DNA from: CAYUWH01 sp964448615
GTDB taxonomy: Bacteria > Patescibacteriota > Gracilibacteria > Peribacterales > Peribacteraceae
Direction of reading: 5' to 3'
Assembly (NCBI GenBank): GCA_964448615.1
Contig: CAYUWH010000004.1
Coordinates: 1-62,488, forward strand
Length of the DNA: 62,488 nucleotides
Under the pieces are notes generated by a model, which saw only the letters and a program-made list of their open reading frames with translations, was not told the DNA's origin and ran no database searches. Numbering within the stretch: position 1 is the first letter of the stretch; each line of letters begins with the position of its first letter. Positions 25,556-33,785 of the stretch are shown in pieces. A program made the translations under genes and the position numbers.

Positions 25556-25780
25556 ATGGCTCGCAAGTCGATCGTTATCCGGCAACAAAGAGGTCTTGAA
25601 GCATTCTTCAAGGCCAGGGCTGAAGGGAAGAAGCCGAAGTTCCCCACGCGCATCTACAACCGTTGCAACCTCTGCGGTCGCCGCCATGGATTCATTCGTT
25701 TCTTCGGAGTCTGCCGCATCTGCTTCCGTGAACTCGCGAGCAACGGCGATATCCCTGGTATCACCAAATCCTCCTGGTAA
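25556..25780 (+). CDS. rpsN: 30S ribosomal protein S14, zinc-binding type (uS14)
   Basis: A 74-residue S14 of the C+ type with CNLCGRRHG and CRICFRELA providing four cysteine zinc ligands, and the C-terminal GDIPGITKSSW. The preceding spacer is almost pure pyrimidine. Confidence 0.96.
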   Translation: MARKSIVIRQQRGLEAFFKARAEGKKPKFPTRIYNRCNLCGRRHGFIRFFGVCRICFRELASNGDIPGITKSSW

Positions 25781-25785
25781 TCCCC

Positions 25786-26172
25786 ATGACATACGTTACT
25801 GACCCCATCGGCGATCTGCTCACCCGCATGCGCAATGCGCAGGGTGCGCGCAGACATTCCTGCAAGGCGCCTTGGTCGCGCATGAAGCAGGAACTCTGCG
25901 AACTTCTGAAAAAAGAAGGATGGATCGAGAATGTGAGCGTGATCGGCGACGCGCCGAAGCAAGAGCTGGAAGTCACATTCATTCCGGGCAAGACCCTCGA
26001 ACTCACTCGTATGAGCAAACCGGGACGGCGTGTCTACACCGGTGCTGATGAACTTAAGCCTATTCTCCGCGGTTACGGCACAGCCATTCTCACGACGAGC
26101 AAAGGCCTCATGACCGATATTCAGGCCAGAAAGCAAAAAGTCGGCGGAGAACTTCTTTGTACCATCGCCTAA
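25786..26172 (+). CDS. rpsH: 30S ribosomal protein S8 (uS8)
   Basis: A 16S-binding primary assembly protein of 128 residues: DPIGDLLTRMRNAQGA, SKPGRRVY and YGTAILTTSKGLMTD are canonical. A short 5-bp spacer follows rpsN and no ribosome site is seen. Confidence 0.97.
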   Translation: MTYVTDPIGDLLTRMRNAQGARRHSCKAPWSRMKQELCELLKKEGWIENVSVIGDAPKQELEVTFIPGKTLELTRMSKPGRRVYTGADELKPILRGYGTAILTTSKGLMTDIQARKQKVGGELLCTIA

Positions 26173-26174
26173 TT

Positions 26175-26729
26175 ATGTCTCGCATTGGACGCAAACCAGT
26201 GGCCATCCCTTCCGGCGTCACCGTCACGGTGAACGGCAGCAAGCTGAACGTGAAAGGCTCAAAAGGGGAACTGTCCTACGTGCTTCTGCCTGAAGTCACG
26301 GTGAAAGTTGAAGGCGATCAGCTCATTGTTGAGCGCGCTGAGGACACCGATACCGGCCGCTCCCGCCACGGCTTGACCCGCGCATTGGTCGCGAACATGG
26401 TGCAGGGTGTTTCGGAAGGGTACGCCAAGCAGCTCGAACTGATCGGAGTGGGTTACAAGGCCGCTATCAAAGGAAAGATTCTCCAGTTGCAACTGGGCTT
26501 CTCGCACCCCGTTGACTTCCCGATTCCCGCAGGAGTCGAAGTGGTGCAAGATGAAAAGAACAAGAACCTCCTGACGATCAAAGGCATCGATAAGCAACTT
26601 GTCGGCCAAGTATCGTCCGATCTCCGCGGTTTGCGTCCGCCTGAGCCCTATAAGGGCAAGGGTATCCGCTACGTCGATGAAGTCGTCCGCCGCAAGGTCG
26701 GTAAGGCTGCTACGGCCAAGGCCGCTTAA
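26175..26729 (+). CDS. rplF: 50S ribosomal protein L6 (uL6)
   Basis: Two-domain L6 near the factor-binding site. MSRIGRKPVAIPSGV fixes the start at 26175, 2 bp after rpsH. GLTRALVANMVQGVSEGY and the C-terminal PEPYKGKGIRYVDE are diagnostic. Length is normal at 184 residues. Confidence 0.97.
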   Translation: MSRIGRKPVAIPSGVTVTVNGSKLNVKGSKGELSYVLLPEVTVKVEGDQLIVERAEDTDTGRSRHGLTRALVANMVQGVSEGYAKQLELIGVGYKAAIKGKILQLQLGFSHPVDFPIPAGVEVVQDEKNKNLLTIKGIDKQLVGQVSSDLRGLRPPEPYKGKGIRYVDEVVRRKVGKAATAKAA

Positions 26730-26740
26730 TCTCACCTCTC

Positions 26741-27088
26741 ATGTCTTCCTCCTCCCTCTCCAGCAAACGGCTTAGTCGCAAGAAGCGCATCCGCGCCAAG
26801 GTGCAAGGCACATCCACGCGCCCACGCCTGACGGTGTATCGCTCCCTGAAGGCGGTCTACGCGCAGGTGATTGATGATGAAGCCGGTAAGACGCTTCTTT
26901 CCGCTTCCACCGTGGAAACGAAGGGCAAGGCCACCGTCGAAGGCGCGAAGAAAGTCGGTGAGACGATCGCCAAGAAGGCGAAAGATGCCGGTATCAATGC
27001 TGTGGTGTTCGATCGCAATGCCTACAAGTATCACGGTGCCGTGAAGGCTGTTGCCGAAGGCGCACGCGAAGGCGGACTTAAATTTTAA
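26741..27088 (+). CDS. rplR: 50S ribosomal protein L18 (uL18)
   Basis: A 5S-binding protein of 115 residues with RKKRIRAKVQGTSTRPRLTVYRS, FDRNAYKYHG and VKAVAEGAREGGLKF. No ribosome site precedes it. Confidence 0.97.
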   Translation: MSSSSLSSKRLSRKKRIRAKVQGTSTRPRLTVYRSLKAVYAQVIDDEAGKTLLSASTVETKGKATVEGAKKVGETIAKKAKDAGINAVVFDRNAYKYHGAVKAVAEGAREGGLKF

Positions 27089-27122
27089 TTCTTCTGTTTC
27101 TCACTAGCGATTCACTCTCCCT

Positions 27123-27746
27123 ATGGCCAACCCCTCCCGTTCCGAAGGCAAGCATGGCGGTAAGCGCGGTATGCGCGACCGCGAGCCCTCCGAATTCACG
27201 GAAACGACCCTCTCGGTCGACCGTGTGACGCGCGTGGTGAAAGGTGGTCGCCGCATGCGCTTCCGCGCAGTGGTGATTGTGGGAAACCGCAAAGGAAAAG
27301 TGGGACTCGGAACCGGCAAAGCAAATGAGGTGCAGATCGCCGTCGGTAAGGCTGTAAAGGCCGCGCGACGCAAAATGATTATCGTGCCGATCAGCAAAGG
27401 AACGATTCCGCACGAAGTCAGTATCAAATTCAAAGCTGCCAAGCTCCTCCTCCTTCCGGCTTCGGAAGGAACAGGAATTATCGCCGGTGGCGCGTTGCGC
27501 ACGGTGTTGGATCATGCGGGTGTGAAGAACGTGCTCAGTAAGCGCTTCGGTACAGGAAACAAACTCGTGAACGCTCAGGCCATCATCAAGGCATTGCAGA
27601 AGCTCCGCCCGGTGCGCGGCAAAGTCGAAGATCCAGATGCCGAAAAGGCCGATAAGTCTGCTCCGGTGGTGCAGGCGATCAGCAAGGAGGAGCTGCAGAA
27701 GCGCCAGGATGTCGCGAGAAAGGCGGGCGAAGACGTTCAAGCGTAA
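27123..27746 (+). CDS. rpsE: 30S ribosomal protein S5 (uS5), last gene before the rpmD-position insertion
   Basis: Decoding-fidelity protein of the 30S subunit. The double-stranded RNA-binding part (VDRVTRVVKGGRRMRFRAVVVG-like) and GTGIIAGGALRTVLDHAGVKNVLSKRFG-like core are intact, with an acidic/Lys tail of about 40 residues. In typical bacteria rpmD and rplO follow directly. Here a convergent CAP gene begins at once and rplO is 4.2 kb away. Confidence 0.96.
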   Translation: MANPSRSEGKHGGKRGMRDREPSEFTETTLSVDRVTRVVKGGRRMRFRAVVIVGNRKGKVGLGTGKANEVQIAVGKAVKAARRKMIIVPISKGTIPHEVSIKFKAAKLLLLPASEGTGIIAGGALRTVLDHAGVKNVLSKRFGTGNKLVNAQAIIKALQKLRPVRGKVEDPDAEKADKSAPVVQAISKEELQKRQDVARKAGEDVQA

Positions 27747-28724
27747 TCACTGCGTCTCAATCCGTTCCTGGTTGGGAAGGATGATGCCGCCGAAATGCTG
27801 TGCCCAAATCCATGATCCTGTCACGACGCCAATACCCGTATGGGTATATTCCGGATTTAATAGAGCGGCGCGATGTTTGGGGGATTTCATCCAGTCCTCA
27901 AATACTTGGCGAGCACTGCGCTGATTGCGCGCGAGATTTTCGCCAATGGCAAATCCTTTGATGCATTCGCAGGCAGGTAAATACGTGCGCTGATAATAAC
28001 CGCTTGCAATGAAGCGATCTCTCACGGTTTCTCCGGAAGGGCTGACGTGACTGAAAAAGCGTTTTGCTTCCATATCGATCACGTATGTTTGCGCGGACTG
28101 TTCCATGCGCGCGTCGTAGCGGAGTGCCTTGCTTCCCGCTTTGATACGTGCGCTGTTTACGAGTGCCAGTACATCTGTTCGGAGGGTGGCCGTACTGGGA
28201 TTCAAGGTGTCCGGAGAGGGGAGTTCGGCCTGGTCGGCAGGCTCATCGACGTAGAGAATTTTCTCATCCGCAAACACGACATAGAGGCGAAAGCCATTCA
28301 GCCAAACAATGCGTGTGAGAAGATCTGTCGGGATAGTGTCAGGCAGACGCGATGCCAAAATAGCCCGCGCCGCAAGAACGGTTTCGTGGAAGGTGACGGA
28401 TTTGGTTGGGTGTAATTCAAAGAGATTTGCATCTTCCGGAAAGAGGAGAAATCGCTCCGCCAATCCCGCAAACGGCGCATACCATTCCTCTGCTGGAATG
28501 TCGCGGTAGCGCTTGGCACTCTCATTGGAGAGATCGAATGCACGCCCAAGCATCGCGAGTAGTTCCGCTCTGGTCGTTAATTCTTGGGAACTCGTTTCAC
28601 CTGCGGCAGAGGCTGGGGAGATATCTTCCATCGGTTTCCCGCTTGCGTGGACCAAAATCTCTGCGGCCTGGCGACGGGTGACATACGGGGAAACAGCGGT
28701 CGTATCCTGAGCCGAAGCCAGCAA
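27747..28724 (-). CDS. Secreted CAP/SCP-domain protein with N-terminal SLH-like region
   Basis: CAP-superfamily proteins are extracellular and of mixed function. The C-terminal domain (about residues 185-325) has VNSARIKAGSKALRYD, FFSHVSPSGETVRDR, IGENLARNQRSARQVFEDWMKSPKHRAALLNP and WAQHFGG, the usual CAP motifs. The first 130 residues resemble S-layer-homology repeats (SPYVTRRQAAEILVHA, YRDIPAEEWYAPF). The first ordinary start codon is TTG at 28724, but the reading frame continues upstream into a good signal peptide that would begin at ATA 28796 or 28790; see the finding. It ends immediately after rpsE on the other strand. Confidence 0.85.
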   Translation of the reverse strand: MLASAQDTTAVSPYVTRRQAAEILVHASGKPMEDISPASAAGETSSQELTTRAELLAMLGRAFDLSNESAKRYRDIPAEEWYAPFAGLAERFLLFPEDANLFELHPTKSVTFHETVLAARAILASRLPDTIPTDLLTRIVWLNGFRLYVVFADEKILYVDEPADQAELPSPDTLNPSTATLRTDVLALVNSARIKAGSKALRYDARMEQSAQTYVIDMEAKRFFSHVSPSGETVRDRFIASGYYQRTYLPACECIKGFAIGENLARNQRSARQVFEDWMKSPKHRAALLNPEYTHTGIGVVTGSWIWAQHFGGIILPNQERIETQ

Positions 28725-28842
28725 TGGGGTCAGCAGAAGGGTCGTGCTGACGCAAAAAGCCAGAAGGCGCCGCTGGGGAAATTTTGGTATAGGTATTCGT
28801 TCTATTATAGCGGAAAAACGCCGTTTTGGCTCGTTGCTGTGT

Positions 28843-28870
28843 TTGACATGTTATGGCGCTGTTGTATAGT
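28843..28870 (+). promoter_or_regulatory. Strong sigma70-like promoter of the first cassette gene
   Basis: TTGACA at 28843-28848, a 16-bp spacer and TATAGT at 28865-28870, leaving a leader of about 58 nt before the ATG at 28936. The same hexamers and spacer occur upstream of the gene at 41248. Confidence 0.8.
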
Positions 28871-28935
28871 GGGCGTAGTCTTTTGGGCAGTGTGCTCAAG
28901 AGAAACGGTCTTTCACCAACAACAAGGACGAATCG

Positions 28936-29901
28936 ATGGCTCTGCCGGAACTCAAATACATGGGCGCTCAGGACTTTCCGGTCCTGTACACCGGCCCGCA
29001 ATTTCCCGTTCAGACCCTCGAGGGGCGCAAGCCCCCGCGCAACACGAACGTCTCCGTCGTGGTGATGGCGATCGAGGGCGATCACATCGCCTTCGGCTAC
29101 CAGGTCCACACCCGTAGCGAGGTGACCAAACTCCGCCTCGCGGCTGTCAACGGCGAGCTGCTCCTCGCGTACCGCTGTGCCCTCTTACTTCATGGCATGC
29201 CCATCCTCGACGAGAGCAAGCTCGACCAGAGCGTGCAGGAGATGACGGGCGAGGGCGATGGCAGCATGCGCCGGCACGTGCAGGCGGCGGACTACACCCA
29301 GATGGCGGCTGCCATCCCGCCCCGGCTCGAAGATACGCTCCTCGCGCTCTTCGATGCCCGATGCCGGATTCTGCGTCGGCCGATCGTCGAGCTGATCGAC
29401 GCCGGTCTTCTGAAGATGTCTGAGACGCTGCGCATGATCGGCATCGAGGACCCGGTCCTCACCCGTGAGCGCGAGCGTCGGCAGGCGCAGCTGCTGGGGC
29501 GGTATCAGGATGTGCTCGATCTCTTCCGTGGCGAGTACGCGCACAATCACGATGCCGAGTGCCGCTGCGAAGAGGGCTTCAAGCTGATGATCCTGGAGTG
29601 CCTCCGGCGCAACGTCGGCCCGCGCCGGCTCGTCGCGACAATGTCAGCGTACTGCTACTCCCAGGAGCTGCCTGCCGTCGATGAAATCCCTGGGATGCTG
29701 TCGAGCCTCCTGGGAATCTCAAAGCCCGGATCGCAGCTCACGCAGAAGTTCCGTCGGCGCAACCGTCTCCTGGATCGAGCTGTGGAATTCGGCCTCCAGG
29801 TGCCGTCACCGGAAGGTCCACAGACGGCCGAGGATCTGCGTAGCGAACTCATCCGACTCGACCGCACCTGGTCGACGCTCGAGGTGAACAAGGCCATCTA
29901 A
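28936..29901 (+). CDS. Unknown protein, cassette paralog A
   Basis: I do not recognise this 321-residue protein. It is predicted soluble, mostly helical after residue 80, with no signal peptide. It is a divergent paralog of the next gene: both share an N-terminal aromatic motif (DFPVLY here, DYPRLY there), a central helix with LLHGMP/LVHGLP, IPPRLED/IPPCLDR, IGIEDP/AGIQDP followed by an Arg-rich ERRxxLL helix, and AVEF/AAEF near the end. Codons are strongly GC-ending. AAGGAC is a clear ribosome site, and the gene has its own promoter and terminator. It lies inside the split spc operon. Confidence 0.75.
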   Translation: MALPELKYMGAQDFPVLYTGPQFPVQTLEGRKPPRNTNVSVVVMAIEGDHIAFGYQVHTRSEVTKLRLAAVNGELLLAYRCALLLHGMPILDESKLDQSVQEMTGEGDGSMRRHVQAADYTQMAAAIPPRLEDTLLALFDARCRILRRPIVELIDAGLLKMSETLRMIGIEDPVLTRERERRQAQLLGRYQDVLDLFRGEYAHNHDAECRCEEGFKLMILECLRRNVGPRRLVATMSAYCYSQELPAVDEIPGMLSSLLGISKPGSQLTQKFRRRNRLLDRAVEFGLQVPSPEGPQTAEDLRSELIRLDRTWSTLEVNKAI

Positions 29902-29925
29902 CCGCTTGTGCTCGGCACAGGCATC

Positions 29926-29957
29926 GAGGCCAGGACGATCGTCCTGGCCTCTTTATT
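29926..29957 (+). terminator. Terminator of cassette gene A
   Basis: GAGGCCAGGAC and GTCCTGGCCTC form an 11-bp perfect stem around GATC, followed by TTTATT. The stem sequence is identical to that of the terminator at 31017 after the paralogous gene. Confidence 0.85.
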
Positions 29958-29984
29958 GACAATAAATAATGAATATTCTACATT
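29956..29984 (+). promoter_or_regulatory. Promoter of cassette gene B
   Basis: TTGACA at 29956-29961, a 17-bp spacer and TACATT at 29979-29984. It starts within the T-tract of the preceding terminator, so each cassette gene is its own transcription unit. The leader is about 50 nt. Confidence 0.75.
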
Positions 29985-30042
29985 CACTCTATTCTCTTTG
30001 GCATCGTGCCAGAGCGTTCCTTCACAGCGAGAAGAGGGTAAC

Positions 30043-31005
30043 ATGGATCAGCCCCTGGAGTTTGTGGGAGAAACGGACTACCCGCGGCTCTATCAGAGCC
30101 AGCCGTTCAAGGCGATCGTGCGCGTCGGTCTCGTCGCGCAACCCGCCGAAGTGCGCACGGTCATCCAGGTCGTGAACAACGTCAGCCTGCGTGGCATCGC
30201 TGTCGGCCACGTGCTTGCCGATACCCCGCAGCATCCCTGCATCATCGGGATGGAGACGGGGATGTTTAACATCGTGAACTCCTACATGGCCGCATGCCTC
30301 GTGCACGGCCTGCCGGAGATCAACCTGTCGCTCCTGTACGAAGTGTCGCATGCGCTTCGCGAGTTGACGGACGAAGACATCGCGCGCATTCAGCTGAGCG
30401 GATCTCTGCTCAAGCATCATGGAGAAGAGGGCGCGACTCGGATCGCGAACAATTCGATTCCGCCGTGCCTCGATCGAGCAGCACTCCTGCTCTACAGCGA
30501 GGACTACGCGTACGGACGGAAGACCGTGCAGTCGCTCGTCAATAACCGGAAGCTCGAGTATACCGATCTCCTGGGGCAAGCGGGGATCCAGGATCCGCAG
30601 GAAGTCTGTCGCATCGAGCGGCGCAAGCAGGAACTGCTGCAGCCATATTCCGGGCTGATACAGCTCATGATGCTGGAGTTCCGACTCGGACTGAATATCG
30701 ACCGCCAGCAACGGAAGCTCGAGCGGTACGTGCTTCAGTGTCTCTGTCGCTGCATCAGGGATCCGCTCCTGATCGCCGCACTGCTCCACCGCTACGCGTT
30801 CGACAGGTTTGACCCGACCGATGATCCGCGCACCTCTTTCGACAAGTCGCAGGAGTGCATTCGCAAGGCCGCGGAGTTCGCCCTGCGCACGGTCGATCTC
30901 GATCAGCAACGCCCCGTCGAAGACATCATCGCCGATCTTCTATCGGCGTGGCATCGCTGGAAGAGGATGCCGCGCATGAATGTCACGCTGCTCTGTCAGC
31001 AGTGA
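30043..31005 (+). CDS. Unknown protein, cassette paralog B
   Basis: A 320-residue soluble, largely helical protein that I do not recognise. It is homologous along its whole length to the gene at 28936 (see motifs there) but diverged enough that only scattered residues agree. It carries several extra Cys (LQCLCRC, LLCQQ). The start at 30043 is fixed by AGAGGG 4 nt upstream. It is GC-rich like its paralog and unlike the CAP genes on either side. Tandem duplication of the whole unit, including the terminator stem, is the simplest explanation of the pair. Confidence 0.75.
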   Translation: MDQPLEFVGETDYPRLYQSQPFKAIVRVGLVAQPAEVRTVIQVVNNVSLRGIAVGHVLADTPQHPCIIGMETGMFNIVNSYMAACLVHGLPEINLSLLYEVSHALRELTDEDIARIQLSGSLLKHHGEEGATRIANNSIPPCLDRAALLLYSEDYAYGRKTVQSLVNNRKLEYTDLLGQAGIQDPQEVCRIERRKQELLQPYSGLIQLMMLEFRLGLNIDRQQRKLERYVLQCLCRCIRDPLLIAALLHRYAFDRFDPTDDPRTSFDKSQECIRKAAEFALRTVDLDQQRPVEDIIADLLSAWHRWKRMPRMNVTLLCQQ

Positions 31006-31016
31006 GCAAAAACCCA

Positions 31017-31050
31017 GAGGCCAGGACTTCGTGTCCTGGCCTCTTCTTTA
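31017..31050 (+). terminator. Terminator of cassette gene B
   Basis: GAGGCCAGGAC at 31017-31027 pairs with GTCCTGGCCTC at 31033-31043, then TTCTTTAT. It shares its 11-bp stem with the terminator at 29926; only the loop differs. Confidence 0.85.
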
Positions 31051-31063
31051 TGTATGTAGAATA

Positions 31064-31792
31064 TTATCGATCCCACACACCGCCGAAATCTTGCACCCAG
31101 TAGGTGTCCACAATCCCGATCCCGATTTCTCGGAAATCTTTACTGAGAATGTTCGCGCGATGACCGGGGGAGTTCATCCAGTCTTTCATCACTTGCACTG
31201 CGGTCTTCTGACCCTTGGCGATGTTTTCTCCATAGAAATATTGTCGGCGGCAGTTGCAGCTCGGAACTTGCGGATACCCGGCGTCCTTCATGCGTTGCGT
31301 CGGCGAGCGGCCGTCGCGACCGGTGTGGTCAAAATAATTCTGATCCTTCATATCTTGCGCGTGTGCTTTTGCAGCATTCGCGAGAAGACCATTTGAAGTC
31401 AGTGCGGATAATCCTGCTTTTGACCGTTCCTGATTCACCAAGTTCATGACTTCCTGGATGAGAGTGGAGACGGGGGCGGAGGGAGCCGAAGAGACCGAAG
31501 AGCGAGACGAACTTGATCTTTTCGAGCTCGAACTACTCGAAGAGCGCCTGAATCGCGCGAGGATCTCATCGCGGAGGCTGTTGTGCTCAACAGGAAGATC
31601 GACTGCTTCCGTGACGGCTTTCACGGCTTTGGTGCGCGCACTGGAAACAGCTTGGGCCGCAATGCGGTGGGCGAGGCGTTCTTGCGTACGAGCATTCATG
31701 ACTGCCGCCGAGGGGGAGGCAGCCTGTGCCATGACAGGCAACAAGGTGAGGAGGGGCAGTAAAAAGAGGGTAGAGAGGGGGATGCGCTTCAT
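31064..31792 (-). CDS. Secreted CAP/SCP-domain protein with serine-rich linker
   Basis: A signal peptide (MKRIPLSTLFLLPLLTLL, cleavage near AQA) is followed by an Ala-rich helix, a linker of about 25 residues almost entirely Ser, Lys and Arg, and a C-terminal CAP domain with VNQERSKAGLSAL, AHAQDMKDQNYFDHTG, GENIAKGQ and WMNSPGHRANIL. Start 31792 is chosen because it gives the signal peptide. No ribosome site is present. It is the second CAP protein flanking the cassette pair, pointing the same way as the first. Confidence 0.88.
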   Translation of the reverse strand: MKRIPLSTLFLLPLLTLLPVMAQAASPSAAVMNARTQERLAHRIAAQAVSSARTKAVKAVTEAVDLPVEHNSLRDEILARFRRSSSSSSSKRSSSSRSSVSSAPSAPVSTLIQEVMNLVNQERSKAGLSALTSNGLLANAAKAHAQDMKDQNYFDHTGRDGRSPTQRMKDAGYPQVPSCNCRRQYFYGENIAKGQKTAVQVMKDWMNSPGHRANILSKDFREIGIGIVDTYWVQDFGGVWDR

Positions 31793-31952
31793 GAGGGGTG
31801 GAGCGGGAAGCAAGTAAAAAGGGCTGAGAGGCTATTGAAGTGTGTTTCTGATACCTATAAAGAAAACTGCCAATGTTGTGTAAGAGGGCCGGCACTATCC
31901 CGTCTACTGCCTGCCAGCTTCCGAGACAAGGGTTTTGCCCGACTTTTTCCTC

Positions 31953-31981
31953 TTGAGATCTTGCGCAATCCTCAGTAGTAT
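31953..31981 (+). promoter_or_regulatory. Promoter of the rplO-secY operon
   Basis: TTGAGA at 31953-31958, a 17-bp spacer and TAGTAT at 31976-31981, about 22 nt before the rplO ATG. A dedicated promoter is needed because the insertion separates rplO from rpsE. Confidence 0.65.
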
Positions 31982-32002
31982 TGCCCGGCTTTCAATCAAT
32001 TT

Positions 32003-32449
32003 ATGCTTCATACACTCAAGCCCGCCTCCGGTTCCCGCCCTTCCCGCAAGCGCATTGCCCGTGGTAATGCCGGCAAAGGTGGCACGACTGCAGGTCGCGG
32101 TACCAAAGGACAGCAATCCCGCACGGGTAAGGGCCGCCGCCTCGGATTTGAAGGTGGTCAGACACCGTTGCTTCGCCGCCAGCCAAAGCTCGGCGGATTC
32201 AAGAGATTGCGCAAAGTGGAGTTCGAACCGTTGAATCTTGATGTCTTGGAAGAGAAGCTTCCAGGTGGCAGCTACTCCATCGCTGACTTGCGCAACGCAG
32301 GTGTCTTGCGCACGGGAAAGCCGGTGAAGATTCTTGCAAGAGGAGAAATCAAAAAGAAGTTTGAACTGCAGGCGCACGGTATTTCCAAGGCTGCGAAAGA
32401 GGCCTTGAAGAAAGCGGGCGGTTCCGTCACGATCTTGAAGCAGGCATAA
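32003..32449 (+). CDS. rplO: 50S ribosomal protein L15 (uL15)
   Basis: A 148-residue L15 with SRPSRKRIARGNAGKGGTTAGRGTKGQ-type glycine/basic core (GKGGTTAGRGTKGQ), GFEGGQTPLLRRQPKLGGF and the C-terminal KAGGSVTIL. It normally follows rpmD; none is present anywhere in the window. It precedes secY by 18 bp. Confidence 0.97.
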   Translation: MLHTLKPASGSRPSRKRIARGNAGKGGTTAGRGTKGQQSRTGKGRRLGFEGGQTPLLRRQPKLGGFKRLRKVEFEPLNLDVLEEKLPGGSYSIADLRNAGVLRTGKPVKILARGEIKKKFELQAHGISKAAKEALKKAGGSVTILKQA

Positions 32450-32467
32450 TCGCCTCTACGATTGCTC

Positions 32468-33742
32468 ATGTTTAAGTTTTTGAGACAACTCTGGCACACC
32501 GAGGATTTGCGCCGACGCATTCTGATCACCTTCGGCATTCTCGTTGTGTACCGCGTACTCGCGCACTTGCCGGTGCCGGGTGTGGATCCATTCGCGCTGC
32601 AGGCCTACTTGCAACAGAGTGCATCCGGCGGAGTGCTTGGTGTATTCGCCACGCTTACGGGTGGTTCCATCGATAACTTCTCCGTGGTGCTCCTCGGACT
32701 CGGACCGTACATCAATGCGTCGATCATCATTCAGCTCTGCACCGTAATTTTCCCGAAGCTTGAAGCCATCTCCAAGGAAGGAATCCAGGGCCAGCAACGT
32801 CTGAACCGCTACACGCGTTGGTTGAGCGTGCCGCTTGCATTCATCCAGAGCTACGGCTTCTTGGTCTTGCTCAGCCGTGGCGGACTCAATCTCGTCGATA
32901 CCACGTTCCCGGGCGTTCTCCTTCCGATGCTGTTTGTCACAGCAGGGTCTGTGTTCTTGATGTGGCTCGGCGAAATGATCAGCGAAAAGGGAATTGGGAA
33001 CGGTATCTCCATGCTCATCTTCGTCGGTATCATTGCATCCGTTCCAACAAGCATCACAAGCCTCCTCTTCGCACAGCAGGCGCAGGCCGGACTCGTGGTG
33101 ATGCTCGGCGTCGTGTCCTTGGCGCTGCTTATCGCCGTGGTGCTCTTTACGGATGCGCACCGCCTGATTCCGATTACCTATGCCAACCAGGGTGCAGGTC
33201 GGGGCGTGCAGGGTGGATTGCCGATCCGCTTGAACCAAGCCGGCATGGTGCCAATCATCTTCTCGGTGTCGCTCATTACGCTTCCTGCGATTTTGGCGCA
33301 ATTCTTGCAGACGGCACCGCGCTTCGCCGGAGTTGTGACCTTCATTAATACGTATTTCAACTCTCAGAATCCGAGCATCTGGTACATGCTCTTCTACTTC
33401 TTGCTCACGATCGCCTTCACGTATTTCTACGTCTCGGTGACGTTCAAGCCGACCGAAGTCGCGGAAAATATTCAGAAGCGCGGCGGTTTCGTGCCTGGCA
33501 TTCGTCCTGGTGCGCAGACGGCGACGATGCTTACGAAAGTCAGTAATAACTTGAATCTGTGGGGAGGCACGTTCCTCGGTCTTCTTGCCGTGCTGCCACT
33601 CATCTTCACGTACTTCACGGGTGTGGGGCAGGATCTGATTATCTCGGGCTCCGGTCTCATCATCATCGTCGGCGTGGTCATGGAATTGATCCGTCAGATC
33701 AACTCTCAAATGCTCGCGCACGACTACGACAAACTTGTGTAA
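32468..33742 (+). CDS. secY: Preprotein translocase subunit SecY
   Basis: The channel of the Sec translocon, about 10 transmembrane helices in 424 residues. LPVPGVDP in the plug region, GLGPYINASIIIQL (TM2b/c), ITYANQGAGRGVQGGLPIRLNQAGMVPIIF-type loop (QGGLPIRLN) and FKPTEVAENIQKRGGFVPGIRPG (cytoplasmic loop C5) are diagnostic. The ATG at 32468 is used; a TTG two codons earlier is possible. No ribosome site. Confidence 0.97.
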   Translation: MFKFLRQLWHTEDLRRRILITFGILVVYRVLAHLPVPGVDPFALQAYLQQSASGGVLGVFATLTGGSIDNFSVVLLGLGPYINASIIIQLCTVIFPKLEAISKEGIQGQQRLNRYTRWLSVPLAFIQSYGFLVLLSRGGLNLVDTTFPGVLLPMLFVTAGSVFLMWLGEMISEKGIGNGISMLIFVGIIASVPTSITSLLFAQQAQAGLVVMLGVVSLALLIAVVLFTDAHRLIPITYANQGAGRGVQGGLPIRLNQAGMVPIIFSVSLITLPAILAQFLQTAPRFAGVVTFINTYFNSQNPSIWYMLFYFLLTIAFTYFYVSVTFKPTEVAENIQKRGGFVPGIRPGAQTATMLTKVSNNLNLWGGTFLGLLAVLPLIFTYFTGVGQDLIISGSGLIIIVGVVMELIRQINSQMLAHDYDKLV

Positions 33743-33785
33743 GGTAAGGCAGGTAGAGAAGGTAAGGAGCGTAAAGAAAGCGTTT

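Noticed and set aside
30022..30909. 295-codon antisense frame over cassette gene B
   Set aside because: The sense gene has a promoter, ribosome site, terminator and a paralog; the antisense frame has none.
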